Shown here piece by piece: positions 11,632 to 23,300 of a DNA stretch of 40,333 nucleotides. Source of the DNA: Chlorokybus atmophyticus (taxonomy: Eukaryota; Streptophyta; Chlorokybophyceae; Chlorokybales; Chlorokybaceae). The stretch's first letter is position 1; each line of letters opens with the position of its first letter. The stretch lies in assembly GCA_009103225.1 (NCBI GenBank), contig RHPI01001946.1, positions 1-40,333 of the forward strand, written 5' to 3'. The notes beneath the pieces are model-generated. The model searched no databases. It was not told where the DNA came from and worked only from the letters and a program-made list of their open reading frames with translations. The position numbers were made by a program, and so were the translations under genes.

Positions 11632-13308
11632 TGTCATGACTGTTTCAGTAACAAAGGCCTCAACTTGTGAGCGGCTTGAACGTGGTTAACAAACACTGCT
11701 TACATAAGATTGGCATTGTATGGGAGCACATTTGCAGTATACCGAGCGTCGCAACAACTGCGCTAACTGCCGTTTCGCATTGTTTGTACACTGTATTGCA
11801 CGCAGTTAATACCCTCGACGTTCTTTTGTGAGCAAGAGGACGTACTGGCTCTTGACACTTGATAACAAGTAATAGTCGCATACTTGTCACCGGGCATGGT
11901 CGAATTATAGTTTTCCGAAGAGTTTGGCTCCTTCAATTATTGCCATTACTTGTCAGGATATCAAGGTCAATCTTTGAAACGTACATAAAGAAGCTTCGTA
12001 TGCTCAAAGACAATAGCAAGCTGCACGACGACAACTCACAGCATGAAGCAAACCTTACCAACCACAATAACCACACGCACTTAGCTTGGCAAGCCCTTGT
12101 ACGTGGCACATGAATGTGATATTATCAACAAGTTGTTGTGCCATTGTTTTTGATATCAATGTTCACGGCCTCATCTGATGTGGGTATCATGTTAAAACAT
12201 GATACCCTATGGATTGTTGAAATTGCCCAACCCTTTTGCATGTTACAATGTATGATATAGCCGCTGTGCAGGTGACTACCATCATTGCCAGTGATGCATG
12301 CATGCATGACTAACAGGGGGGCAGTAGGAGCAGAGGTAGTGACATAGTTAGCCCGGTGGTCGTGCATGCGGCATTGAGGTGCGTGGGTGTGTTGCATGTC
12401 ATGCATTGCGTTGAAATGCATGCTTATGACAGCCTTGTGCTTATCCTGTATATTGCTTGCATATGACGCCCCTGCTGGTGCTGGGCGTGCATATGAGGGC
12501 AAAAAAGGGGACTAGAACTGCCCAACAATGCCTTGTTGTGCAGCGCAGATTACTCACGCATGCGCAACATGCCTACCATGCAACTGTCCAGCCAAGACCA
12601 ATGTAGTGTCAAACAGTAGCGACACAGACCAGGCACATAAACACAAGACTATCAAGCATGAGTGTATACACAACTCCAAACAAACAAGATGTAAAGGAAA
12701 GCAAAGTAGCAAAGTAGCGCACACGAGCCTGGCCTGTAGCTTACAGCGGCAAAACACAGCAATAGAGCACACAAATAGTGACTTGGAAGCACTACAAGTA
12801 CACAGACACGCACAGATACACCTACTACTACCTGTCCAGCTACACCACTGATATCTACTAGGCATCCAGACCTACAATACTAAGCGCAAAAATGGGAGAC
12901 AGAGTGCAGACTCTGCTCCACAGATATACCTGATGTGCCTACAGAGCAATACAAGCTCTAAACACGCAGATGCTATGCGGGACAGCGAACTCCAGGGGGA
13001 AGTGCACGGGTGTGACTGAGGCCATCTACTCCAAGAACATGAAACGATGCCGATGCCAACGACACCCATGCTTCGACCAGGACGGCAGCATGGCCACTTG
13101 CCAGGGAACTTGCCATGCGCAAGAAACGCACAGTGCATTGGGATTGACACGCTATACAAGTACTGCAGCTGAACAAAGCAGTAGTTGCAGATGCTGTCTG
13201 GCCAAAATGTCAAGGCCAGGCACCCGAAAACAAGTAATGCAGTGCCTGAAACCCTCCATCTGCTTGAATCCCAGGTGCAGGGGCAGTGCGAAACAGGTGC
13301 TTGCAGGC
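11632..13308. other. Convergent intergenic region and 3' UTRs (DHHC gene / transportin)
   Basis: The two flanking genes end toward each other here. I see no conserved protein in any frame. The right part is probably the transportin 3' UTR: on the minus strand TGTAA occurs at 12741-12745, about 565 bases past its stop, so the UTR would be long. The middle holds a perfect inverted repeat at 12182-12207 and short GCATGCAT runs near 12295. Confidence 0.5.
12182..12207. repeat. Perfect 26-base inverted repeat in the convergent spacer
   Basis: The sequence GGGTATCATGTT is followed by AA and then its exact reverse complement AACATGATACCC. As RNA or single-stranded DNA it would form a 10-bp stem with a six-base TTAAAA loop. 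It sits between two converging transcription units. Confidence 0.8.
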
Positions 13309-16300
13309 TCAAAGAGTGTAAAGACTTGCAAGCTTGTTTCGCACGGGTGGCTGCAATGCACCAAAGTACTGCGGCCACGAATCCCCTAGCATCTGCAAGT
13401 CACAGTGAACATCACTGTCACCAACCTGTCAAGTGCTTGGAATGCTGCTTGCAACACATCAATCTTACATGCTTATAACCATGAAGAATGGATGCCAATC
13501 GTTTAGCAAGGTCATCATTGTGCACCTCCTGCAAAACACACAACCAAGCAGGCGAGTCACAAAGCAGTTGTGAATAAACATGCAATCATAGGCATGACAT
13601 GGAAGAGGCCGTTGCCAAGTACTGCGCATCAAGCGCAACATTGCTTCGCAGCAAAATCAGGGCCATGCAATAATGTACATAAATATCCAGGACTATGTGT
13701 TCTGCAATTGAACAGGACAACTTAACTGGTTTGTGCAGATTACTGACATGAAGAGCATATCCGCAGTACCACTTACTTGCCAACTTGCAATGGCTTCAGA
13801 CATCTGCACAAACGCGCTTGCCGCTCCAGCAGGATTGACGCTGACCTGTGACGCGACACGTGTACACACTTGATTGACAGCACAACGCAAGCAGTGCACA
13901 AGCTGCAGTCAAGGCACGGCATCTTTGTGCAACAACTGCAAATGTGAACTCACCATTGCACAAAGCCCGTAGAATGCATGTTCCTTTTCAATGTCATCTC
14001 GGATGCTGCAGTCAGATGTCGTTACAAGTTAGGCAACACAAACATGCAAGATGAAGTGCGCAGCAGTGCACAAGTGTCAATGGGACAAGCACATTGGTTT
14101 AACAGACCACCACAACAAACACGGACAACAAACACTGCTATGCAAGCAAACAGCTACACAGGCAAACATGCGAAGATGATGCGTACGTGCGCAGCGCTTG
14201 GCACCAAGGAACCATGAAGTGTTCAAGGTGGGGAGCAACTTGTTCTGGACACACCCAACCCAAGCGCCCGAGGGTGATTGCGCTGTTAACTAGAAGAGAC
14301 TTGTTCAAGCCTTGCATTGATAGTATGGGCACAATACAGGAGACACAACTCATGACATAAGGTGCCATTTCACCCTGCACCTGTCATGCGACACAACCTT
14401 TCAGCATCTTACTTCTGATGCAAGCGGCAATAACATCAAGCCTAAACGCACAGGCGCCATGAATTGTATGCATGTCTATGAAGTACCTTCACTGCAATCT
14501 CCCCAATCGCCCAGCATGCGTTGTTGCAAACAGACACACTGCCTTCCTTCTGTACAGCCTCCATCGCCAGATTCTTGGTCGCTAATGACAAGAAGTCCGC
14601 AAGAGATGGTCGCAGATGTACAATGGAAGCCTGTGCCGGAAATAGTTGTGATATAAGTAATAAGCATCGTGCACGGTGGCAACTACTCTGTAATTAAAAA
14701 CTGCACCTGACAGAGAAACATGCAACCGCACATAACATCTGGTACCTTGGCAAGGTCCCCAAGGAGGGCAAACGAGCTCTGCCGAACATCTGCCGCTTCG
14801 TCTGAGCAGCATTGCAAGAGGAGCTCCCTTAATGGACCGGAACCAACCTGTGGTTTCCAGTAGCATGACTAAACTGGTCTACAACATGGCAACATTGGTA
14901 TATTTGTCACTGGTTCCCAGCATAGCACACAACTGCTACTGACCAACAGGCACCCACCAAGCTCTCAACAGCTGTTCCTAGGCCTTCAGCCAAGCCGGAC
15001 AGCAAGTCAAGCGCGCATACTACGAACTCTTTGTCATACTCCCCAGGTTGCTGATCCGTCTGCAAATGACATTGCCAAACTCCTCATCAGCATCATAAGC
15101 CAGAAGGCTTGGCTGCAGCTGACCACAAACTTATTGCCACATCACAACGCATCCTTCACCAATCATGCATACCTTTACTAGCTGCATTAGCTGTACAATG
15201 TTGATGCATCTTCGGAAAACGTGTTCTGCATACTCTGCAAAGCCTGGACCAAGCGCCTGCAACAAAGTTGGTATCACATACCAGAAGTCCAAGACTGTGC
15301 ACAGCCATGCAATATGTGTGCACTATAAACGCACCTGGGCAATTGATGTGAGGCACTCAAGCAGCGGAAAAAGGTCTTTGTCTGTGTCAGATAACCTTTG
15401 CCATTTGTCAATCAAGGGGGGCATGAGAATTGAAATGTACTTGGGCTGCAACACACACCAGGTCAGAGGTCAGACGAGTAGCTATGCTTGACTGTAAAAG
15501 TCGCCAGCTTGGAGCATCTGCCTTGTACTGCAAGGAAATTCTGCAAGTACATGACAAGATGAACCATAAGCTGCCTTGCGTGAGGGTGCTTACCTCATTC
15601 AGCTCACCACCGACAGCATCTGCAAGGGTGCCAATGGCATCGTATAGTATTCGCAGGTTTTTCCGTTGGTACTTTCCATAAGCAAACATTAAATGCTGCA
15701 AGATTGGCTCCAAATGAGGAGCAAGATCTGCTGCCGCTTCCTGCGCAGCAAACACAGTTACCACTTCATATAGTGGGCAAGCAGACAAGTTGCAATGCAG
15801 GACAGCTGCGACCATGCCTCTTCCACTGTGGCAAAAGCTGAACACGCAGCCTCTTGGACACGCTTTGAGTTGTCAAGGATTCGCTGGAGCAAGCTCATCA
15901 GCATGGCTTCAAATTGAACTCGATCAGCAGCCGTGTGGCTGCCTTGTGTGACCCACTTAGAATACCGTGAAATGGTCCAACACGCAATGGAGCGAACGAG
16001 AGGCCGCGGATCTTCAAGCAGCCGCAACAGCACCGCCTGCAGCAGCGGTGAGCAACAGTGGCTCAAGCGCACAACAATATTACTGCGACAGATGCACAGC
16101 TGACCATTAATTGAGGCAGATGTGGCATCAACCCGCCAATGCAACCCTCTGCTACCGCACCCAACGCAAGAACTGCGGCTTCCCTTTCCTTCCATGCCAT
16201 ATCACTGGTATCTTGCAGCTTGGCCTGCGCACGGCAAACCAGCATCAGTACCGATTGCCTGCGCAGAACCATGCAGTGCATCGTACCTGTGCCAGAGGCA

Positions 16301-19300
16301 TCAGGAATGGTAGCAACTCGTCCCCATAAATGTTGGAGAGTATGTCCAGCCCTGCTGCACTGCACTTCCGTAGGTTCCATGTGTTTACCTCATCATCGTC
16401 ATCCTACCAATCATAGACACGGCAAAGTTCAGCCAACAGCTGCAGTAATGGGCACTGGCATATCGCAGAGCTGAATTTACCTCATCATCACCTTCTCCCT
16501 CTGCACGCATCCGTGATCGATGAATGAAGGGCTTCAAGTCCTGTGCAAGAGAGAATGATCAACTGAGTTATTCCTCAAAACTAAGAACTTGATCTGATTG
16601 ACTGACATGGATAACTGATTGGGTACTCTGTTGACTGTATCAGCTACCTGTTGTCTATCGGGAGCAGCATCATCCTCTTCCTCAGCAGCAAGCACAGCCT
16701 CATCATCGTCAGCGTACACCATGTTCTTTAACAAGATCTGCAACCCTCTTGTGAGCAACTGATACCAGACATGCACGACCAACAATCAATATCTGTGGCA
16801 TGTACCGGAACCAGCCGCGGCAAGAACTCTCTAAGAAGCTCTGGCGGGCACCTTGCTTCGCAATATGCCGACCTGCGCCATAAGAGCATTTACTGCTTGT
16901 CACAACAAGACAATGCATGCCATCATATGTAACGAGTGCGCACAATAACAGACCAGAACTCGCATGCTTCAAGTGCAACTTCTTCATTGGCATCCTGCAC
17001 AGTGACAGCCACATTAGACCTGAACCAGCTTGAAACGGGGCACAGCCAGCACAACCAGCACCTGGGTGGCTCCAAGCATGTACTCGATCACCGCCCTAAG
17101 ATTTGCCTGCGAAAATGCATCATCAGTGCAGGAACACAATACTGCCATGCTCCATACCATCCGTATGAACAAGTTTTGGCAACGAATGAATACCTTGCAC
17201 AACAACAGGCACAGTGCATGTGTTAGCTAATGACCAGGTCATAAACTCGGTTACCTGCAGCACTTCAGGCTGTACTTCAAGCAAGGCTACCAGACCAGCG
17301 CATACCTGTGCAATTCCACAGTGAACAAACGCACTTCAAGGAGTCTTGGGTGAGACGTTGGTGGCACTTACCAACTTCCTAACATCTGCAGAGGTATCAT
17401 GCGCTAAGGAGAATAAACCTTGAAGATACATGTTCATGTTGTTCACCAGAGCCTGCATGTACCATGGCAGTCAGTGTGCCACCCATGTCACCCATGATAT
17501 AGGGTGATTCATTATGAGTTGGCTCCCCACAGAGATGTACGTAACAGTGTGTTTGTTGTTCCACTGCACGCTACTCATGATACAGAAGCTGCTCAATACT
17601 GACCAGTGGCATCTGCACCGTGAACTGGTTTACACTGCCCACAGCATACTTGCGTACGACGGCGTGTTGCGAGGAGAACAGCTGCACACGATGACTGTCA
17701 GCGAAGGGAACAATGGACTGTGCTAGCTTCATTAAACGTTCTGAAGGATAGAGTCAGTGCCCTATTTGCAGACACTGACTCCATGATGACTTTCCAAAAC
17801 TAAACACAACCGCCACATCTTGTACAACAAAACTGACACATCAATCTGAAGCACTGGTGTTGACTGAATGTTCCAGGGCAGTTGACGTATTACAACAGTG
17901 CGCGTAGAAGCTTGCAAAACATGCAATGCACGCACCTTTAATAAGCGGGGTATAAGAAAATTGACAGGTCGTTCAGCAAGTCCTGGCACATCCTGGTCAA
18001 GCTGCTCTGGCATATCCTCGCAGATCTGCATGACCCGTGTGGCCAGCATTACTGCAACTGATGAGGAGTAGTGGCTGTTTTCGCATCAATGTGACGATGT
18101 CACGAACAGACTGTGTGGCAAAACACAAAAGCCCACCTTGAACAGCGCATCCAAAGCACCCTCCATGTGGTTATAATCACCGGAATCGATGCACTTGGCA
18201 ACGCCATCTAACAGATCTGGCCAGCCAGCAACACCAACGGCCTGCACAATGACAGAAATAACCGTGCCCACAGTGCTGCGTAGATGTCGATCAGGTGCTC
18301 CCATTCCTCTGAGAAGCTCAGCGCGCAGAAAAGCCTGTGCACAAGCATGTCAACAGCAGTTCCAGGCTTGTTGTATACATAAAGCAGGCAAGGGGCCAGC
18401 CCTCTTCAGGGGCGCACACTTGCTTGCGCACGCGCACAACATGGGACGACGTATGGAAAAGAGGGGGGGGGGGGATGTTATGCTGTCAAGATATAACCAG
18501 AGGTACCTCTGGGATAGTACTCCATGAACACACAAAGGCAGCATAGGCAGCCTTGATACCTGAAATGGAACCGGCATGGTGACATAGCCAGTTTTTAAGT
18601 TGTTCTTCAGCAATAGGCCAGCTGACTGCCGAACCTGCAGTTAAAGTACAAGCACACGATGTATACAACATGGTCACTACACAGTGCTGCGATTTGAATA
18701 AGTGCACTCATATGAGTCCAGTCCAGCTATGTAAGAACACCTTCGCGCAGTGAAGCGTAAAAACCTGGCTACACAAGTTGAAGTACAGCAGCAAGCAGAT
18801 ACGTGCAACAACAAAAGGCAATCGATGCATATCTATGCATGCAGCTGCATGGGGCCGCAACGCTGATGGGGACAACCATACAAACAACAGTAAGCAGCTA
18901 CCGATTTGCTGATGTAATCATGTACCAATGCATGTTGCTGCAACAATATAATCCGTTCAACAAACACAACATACGGAAATATATGCAGCAAGTTGATGCA
19001 CCTTCAAAAGCCACAAAGGAGCACCCCTGGAACAGTGCTATGACGCGGACACACGACATGAACAACAATACCACTATTTACACGTAACCTATGCTGGACT
19101 GTAAGCCTTTTATAGCCTTTTTTATTACGCAACAACCTGCCATGCATTGCGGGTTGTTGTACTCACTCCTGTTCCTTGAAACACACGCCTAGGTTGAAAA
19201 CCCTCAGAGCAGAACATGCACAGCACAAAAGCGTCACAAACGTTTGACATTCATTTGTCGAGTGAGGGTTTGGCACTGACGGGACTCACCTCGGCGGGCT

Positions 19301-19493
19301 GGTTTTCCGCACGCGTCAAGACGTGAGCCAAGTAATTGTTGAAGTCGGGGAACTGAGCGCAGGCCTGCAGCTGTCGGAGGATCCTGGCCTGGTCGGCGCC
19401 TGGGCTCATGTACTCCGTGAGAAGGCGGCATATCTGGACAACCCCCTCCACCTGAGGCTCCCAGACAACGGCCCCTCCGGCCGCAGCGGCCAT
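13309..19493 (-). CDS. TRN1: Transportin-1 (karyopherin/importin beta-2), nuclear import receptor
   Basis: It carries PY-NLS cargoes such as RNA-binding proteins through the nuclear pore and releases them on RanGTP. The model has 26 exons and 892 aa, nearly the plant TRN1 length. Minus-strand exons: 19290-19493, 18560-18634, 18137-18334, 17936-18025, 17604-17681, 17372-17452, 17255-17305, 17062-17106, 16954-16994, 16806-16872, 16648-16737, 16481-16540, 16287-16403, 16105-16224, 15818-16036, 15594-15740, 15335-15445, 15173-15256, 14958-15059, 14746-14847, 14487-14630, 14187-14374, 13954-14005, 13777-13845, 13469-13528, 13309-13392. HEAT repeats fill the protein. Landmarks: [29 protein letters not shown] (importin-beta N-terminal region), the acidic H8 loop (about 318-366, rich in D/E), [56 protein letters not shown]. 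The ATG at 19493 aligns with plant N-termini; an in-frame ATG at 19637 would add 48 unlike residues. One intron (15741-15817) seems to be GC-AG. Confidence 0.96.
15741..15817 (-). other. Probable GC-AG intron in transportin
   Basis: The exon must end at ...ATVEE and the next begin [10 protein letters not shown], as in plant transportins. The only frame-keeping border is GAG|GCATGG with acceptor GCGCAG. No GT donor nearby restores the frame, and reading through hits a stop. Confidence 0.7.
18463..18474. repeat. Poly-G tract (12 bases) inside a transportin intron
   Basis: A run of G on the plus strand (C on the transcribed strand) lies in the intron 18335-18559. Such runs are prone to length error in sequencing, so the exact length is uncertain. 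Confidence 0.75.
18635..19289 (-). other. Long first intron of transportin (655 bases)
   Basis: Bounded by donor GTGAGT after exon 1 and a CTGCAG acceptor before VRQSAGLL. It is AT-richer than the exons and has no conserved ORF. Nothing else is supported in it. Confidence 0.8.
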
Positions 19494-20307
19494 GGCGGAG
19501 TATACCACCGACACCAGCCGTTCGGATGAGCCTTCAACGGTGCATCGAGGGTGTCCTTGCCCACAACGCGCAACCCCAGGCCCAGGACAACGCCCAAGCC
19601 AACGCCGCCGCCGACACCGCGGCCCTCCGCAACACACAGGCCGGCGAGATTGTTGAACCTACTGCACCAAACATCATAAACCTAGCTGAGCACGCTGATC
19701 GTGCTGATCACGCTGATCCCCGGCCTGTTCGTCGCAACAGGCGCTTCTGAGGTTTGGAACTGAGTTTCAGTATACACGGACTGTATAGGCCTATACCCTA
19801 CCTCATGACAGCTGCGGATATTTTGTTCCACATGTTTGTGTCGTCGTGTCCATTTCGTGGTGTCATGAAACTGCACGCCCAAATAGGCTGTAATTGAGGC
19901 CAATGATTGCAGGCTCCCCGGTCTGCATGTGTAGTGTCTATGGCACGGCTCCAATTGTGTGATCAGCGCGCACAAACCCTAGCACTAGGGTTTGCTGCTG
20001 TGTGGTTGTGGGCGACCGGGGCGGCGGCGACGGCGACAGTGGCGGTGGCGGAGAGCGCGGCGGTGAGGTCGGCGCCTGCGTGGACGGCGGCGCGAAGGAG
20101 ATGGAATTTTGAGGTCAGAGGATTGTCCGTCGGTGGAACGTGAGGAGGCTGCGTTTGTGGGTCGTCCACTGCCACGAACAAGGTGGGGTGGAGTCGCTGC
20201 TGGGCTAAGATTGGGCCTGGCTGGAAAGCTCGTTTGCTTAATGGCGAAGCGTTCGTGGTGGCGGTGCGGCAGGGTTTGGAAGCCTTGATGCTCGTTGCTT
20301 CCAGCGC
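19494..20307. promoter_or_regulatory. Divergent promoter region between transportin and PP4R3
   Basis: This holds the 5' ends of both genes. It contains a perfect 22-base palindrome at 19973-19994 made of two opposed telo-box-like halves (CAAACCCTAG / CTAGGGTTTG) and a triplicated GCTGATC-type run near 19688-19720. GC-rich sequence around 20000-20130 is probably PP4R3 leader. No conserved ORF belongs here. Confidence 0.5.
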
Positions 20308-23300
20308 ATGGAATATCACAGCTTCATGCAGGTGCGTTGCTGCTGCGTGTTCGCGCGCGTGCAGCTTGTGCAGAGCCTTTGTGGGGCCAGGTGCCCCGTC
20401 CAACAGGGCACATGTCGGGATTGTGGCGATTTGTTCACACTTGATTGGCATTGAGGTAGAGTGGTTAGCAATGCTGAATGGTAGGTGGTGTGCGTGTGCA
20501 CCATCGCATTGGTCGCAGTGTGAATCAGGCGTTCGTGGTCGGCTGACAGGCCATATTTTGAGCCGTTACATTGTTGCTCGTATTGTATGCTCTCGTCACG
20601 CGTCACATTGCTAGAGCTTTTGGCCTGTGTTAGTTGGCAAGTTTGGTTGTGCCTGATGAGTAACTGCGAAGCGAAGTGTATTAAGCAAAATTTGCAACAG
20701 TTGGTTGCTCAGTCAGTGTGTTGCAGAAGCGATATGCTGCAGCTTGCACTTTTTTGCAGATCGCATGCAGTGGTGCACATTGTCTTTGCATTGTACACCC
20801 ACAAGCGTGTTGTGCAAATATGCCACCTATTGGTAGCTGCTGCTCTATAGCTCAAGACTGCATTGAGGTGACGTAATTGTATGAGTGCCGGACAAGCAGC
20901 TGCCTCAATTTGTGAGCGCGTGTGCAGCGTGTAAAGATTTATCGGCTGAATGAAGAAGGCAACTGGGATGACAAAGGAACAGGTCATGTTTCCGTAGAGT
21001 ATCTTGAGGTGAGCAAAATCATGATGATTGCTATTGGTCACAGCGCTGGTTGAAACAGCATTTAATACCAATTGTCACAACTTATTACATTGTCTATTTT
21101 TGCGTGCAGCACGCCACAGTGGTTGATGTATGGTAACTCCGCGTTGTGAATCTGTTTTTGTGCAGCACTCGGATGCGCTCGGTCTTGTTGTGACAGATGA
21201 AGAGGACAACTCCACATTACTGGTGCATCAAATAGTCGCCGACGACTTGTACAAGCGCCAAGCAGGTAAATTGTCAGTGCAGCTTGCGCTTACTACTATA
21301 TGCACTTTGGCACAAGCAAACCTATGTTGGGTAACTACTGCATAGTGGGTTCATCGGAAGTGGCTTGCGTCCAGCCTGTGGCTCTGGCAGAGTGCATAAG
21401 CATGCACGAAGTGTTGATGTCGGTTGTCAACCATGTTGTATTGTTGCAGATACTATTGTATCTTGGACGGATAATGAGGCTGGGACGGATTTGGCTCTCA
21501 GCTTCCAAGAAACTGCTGGATGCTCATATATCTGGTGAGCTTGGTTTGACAGTCCAACAAGCTTTGATGTGCCAGTACTAACTGCATGTTTCACACGCAG
21601 GGATCAACTATGTACAGTACAGCGTGAAATACAGTTTCCTTCTGCGCATGGTTAGTTCGCTTGTCTGTAGTACACCCCTGTAGGTCAATGTGCTGGCAGG
21701 GCAGGATCAGAGCATGCTGCCACTTGCATCTGCAGAACTGATATCATCACGAAGACATGATGTAGATGAGCTGGACCGGGTTGCTGCTGCTTCCAATGAT
21801 GATAATGGTATGTGTCGGGTGGGACAGGTGTTTCCTGGCTAGGCATGCGCATGTAGTAGGATAAAACAACAACGCTGGTGCATTTGCTTTATGTCAGTCG
21901 ACTGCTGTGTGGAAAGGTCTGTCTGATTATTGGTTTGCTGATTCTACATCACTGTGCAGATGATCGCTTTCAACAAGCGACGGTCAGTGAAGTCGACCTT
22001 CCGTATGCAGAGTTTAACACAGAAGTTCTCGAAAAAATTGCCAAGGTGAACTCAGTTTTGTCAACCGCAGTGCTACACATTTTTGGCTTGCTTGCCGTAC
22101 ATAAGTGCTTGCACGTACCGAGTACCGAATACATTGTGCGGCTACCCAGGTGTTGGGTGAGGTGACACCCTTTGGCAGGGAGCAGGTCGCCAATCTTGTT
22201 CTGCGAGAGGTACACATGGCTGCATTGCAGCGAGTTGTCGCTGACATGTTAAGGAGCTCTTGCAAATGCCTGCTTGGACACACCATTGTAACTGGCACGT
22301 GTATGCAGAACTGGTTGCAGAGGCTGTTTGAGGTGTTCTCCATGTGTGAAGATCTTGAGAATTTGGAAGCATTGCGGTGTATGTACCGCATTGCCAAAGG
22401 TTTAGGTCAGTATATGATGTCAGTCTGCACGTGCATTGGTTTTCTTGGAACAGATGGCGTATATGGTGGTTTCAGCATCTGTTAGCTCTTTGTTTGCATG
22501 TTCTGACCCCAGATGCAGTTGCACAGCTGTTGATTGGCCAACCATGTGTGCTTTGGCAGCGATGCTGAATGAAGCACACGTTTTTGACGTCATCCTTCAT
22601 GAAGATCACATCCTGGACCTCATCGGCTGTTTGGAATGTAAGCCACTGCAGGCGTGCGGAAGAGCTCAGCCCTATGATTGTGTGCGCTTGTTACTACATT
22701 ATGCGTTCTTCGTCGTGCTGCAGATGACCCAGAAGCACCAGAACGCCAGGAGCATCGGCAATTCCTTCAAGGCCATGTGCTCTATAAAGAGGTTCGCTGT
22801 GGATTGGGCACATAAGGACACTGTCCTGTGCGCTTGGTGTAGATTTCTGCTTAACTGTGTGCTCATCATGTCACTTCTGACAGGTTGTGCCCATTGCTGA
22901 CATGACAGTCAAGTCTAAAATTCATCAGACCTACCGCATTGGATATATCAAGGTGCCTGTTTACTATGCCATGCTGCACATGTAACTGTGTCAGTTGTGG
23001 TATATGCGTGTGGTACATAAGTCTGTATTTGGGCTGCCGGGTGGTTTGCTGATTGCTGCTTGTAAAGGACGTGATCCTGCCAAGAGTGCTGGATGATGGC
23101 ACATTTGCCACGCTGAACTCGCTCATGCTGTTCAACAATGTTGAGGTACCATTGTACTGTGCTTTCTGTAAAGTTGCTTTGTTTTACAATTGCGACTCAA
23201 GTTACGTCATATCGGGGTGCGCTTTGATCCCGAAGCCTGGTGTGTTGCTGACAGCAGTGCAATTGCAGGTAGTCACCGCCTTGCAAAGCGATCCAAAGTT

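Noticed and set aside
19494-19637. N-terminal extension of transportin from the ATG at 19637
   Set aside because: The extra 48 residues are Arg/Gly/Cys-rich and unlike any transportin N-terminus; the ATG at 19493 matches the family.
19907-20143. 78-codon ORF before PP4R3 as a signal-peptide-like leader
   Set aside because: Its frame does not join the EVH1-like exon, and the Ala/Val run comes from GCGGCG repeats in a likely UTR.
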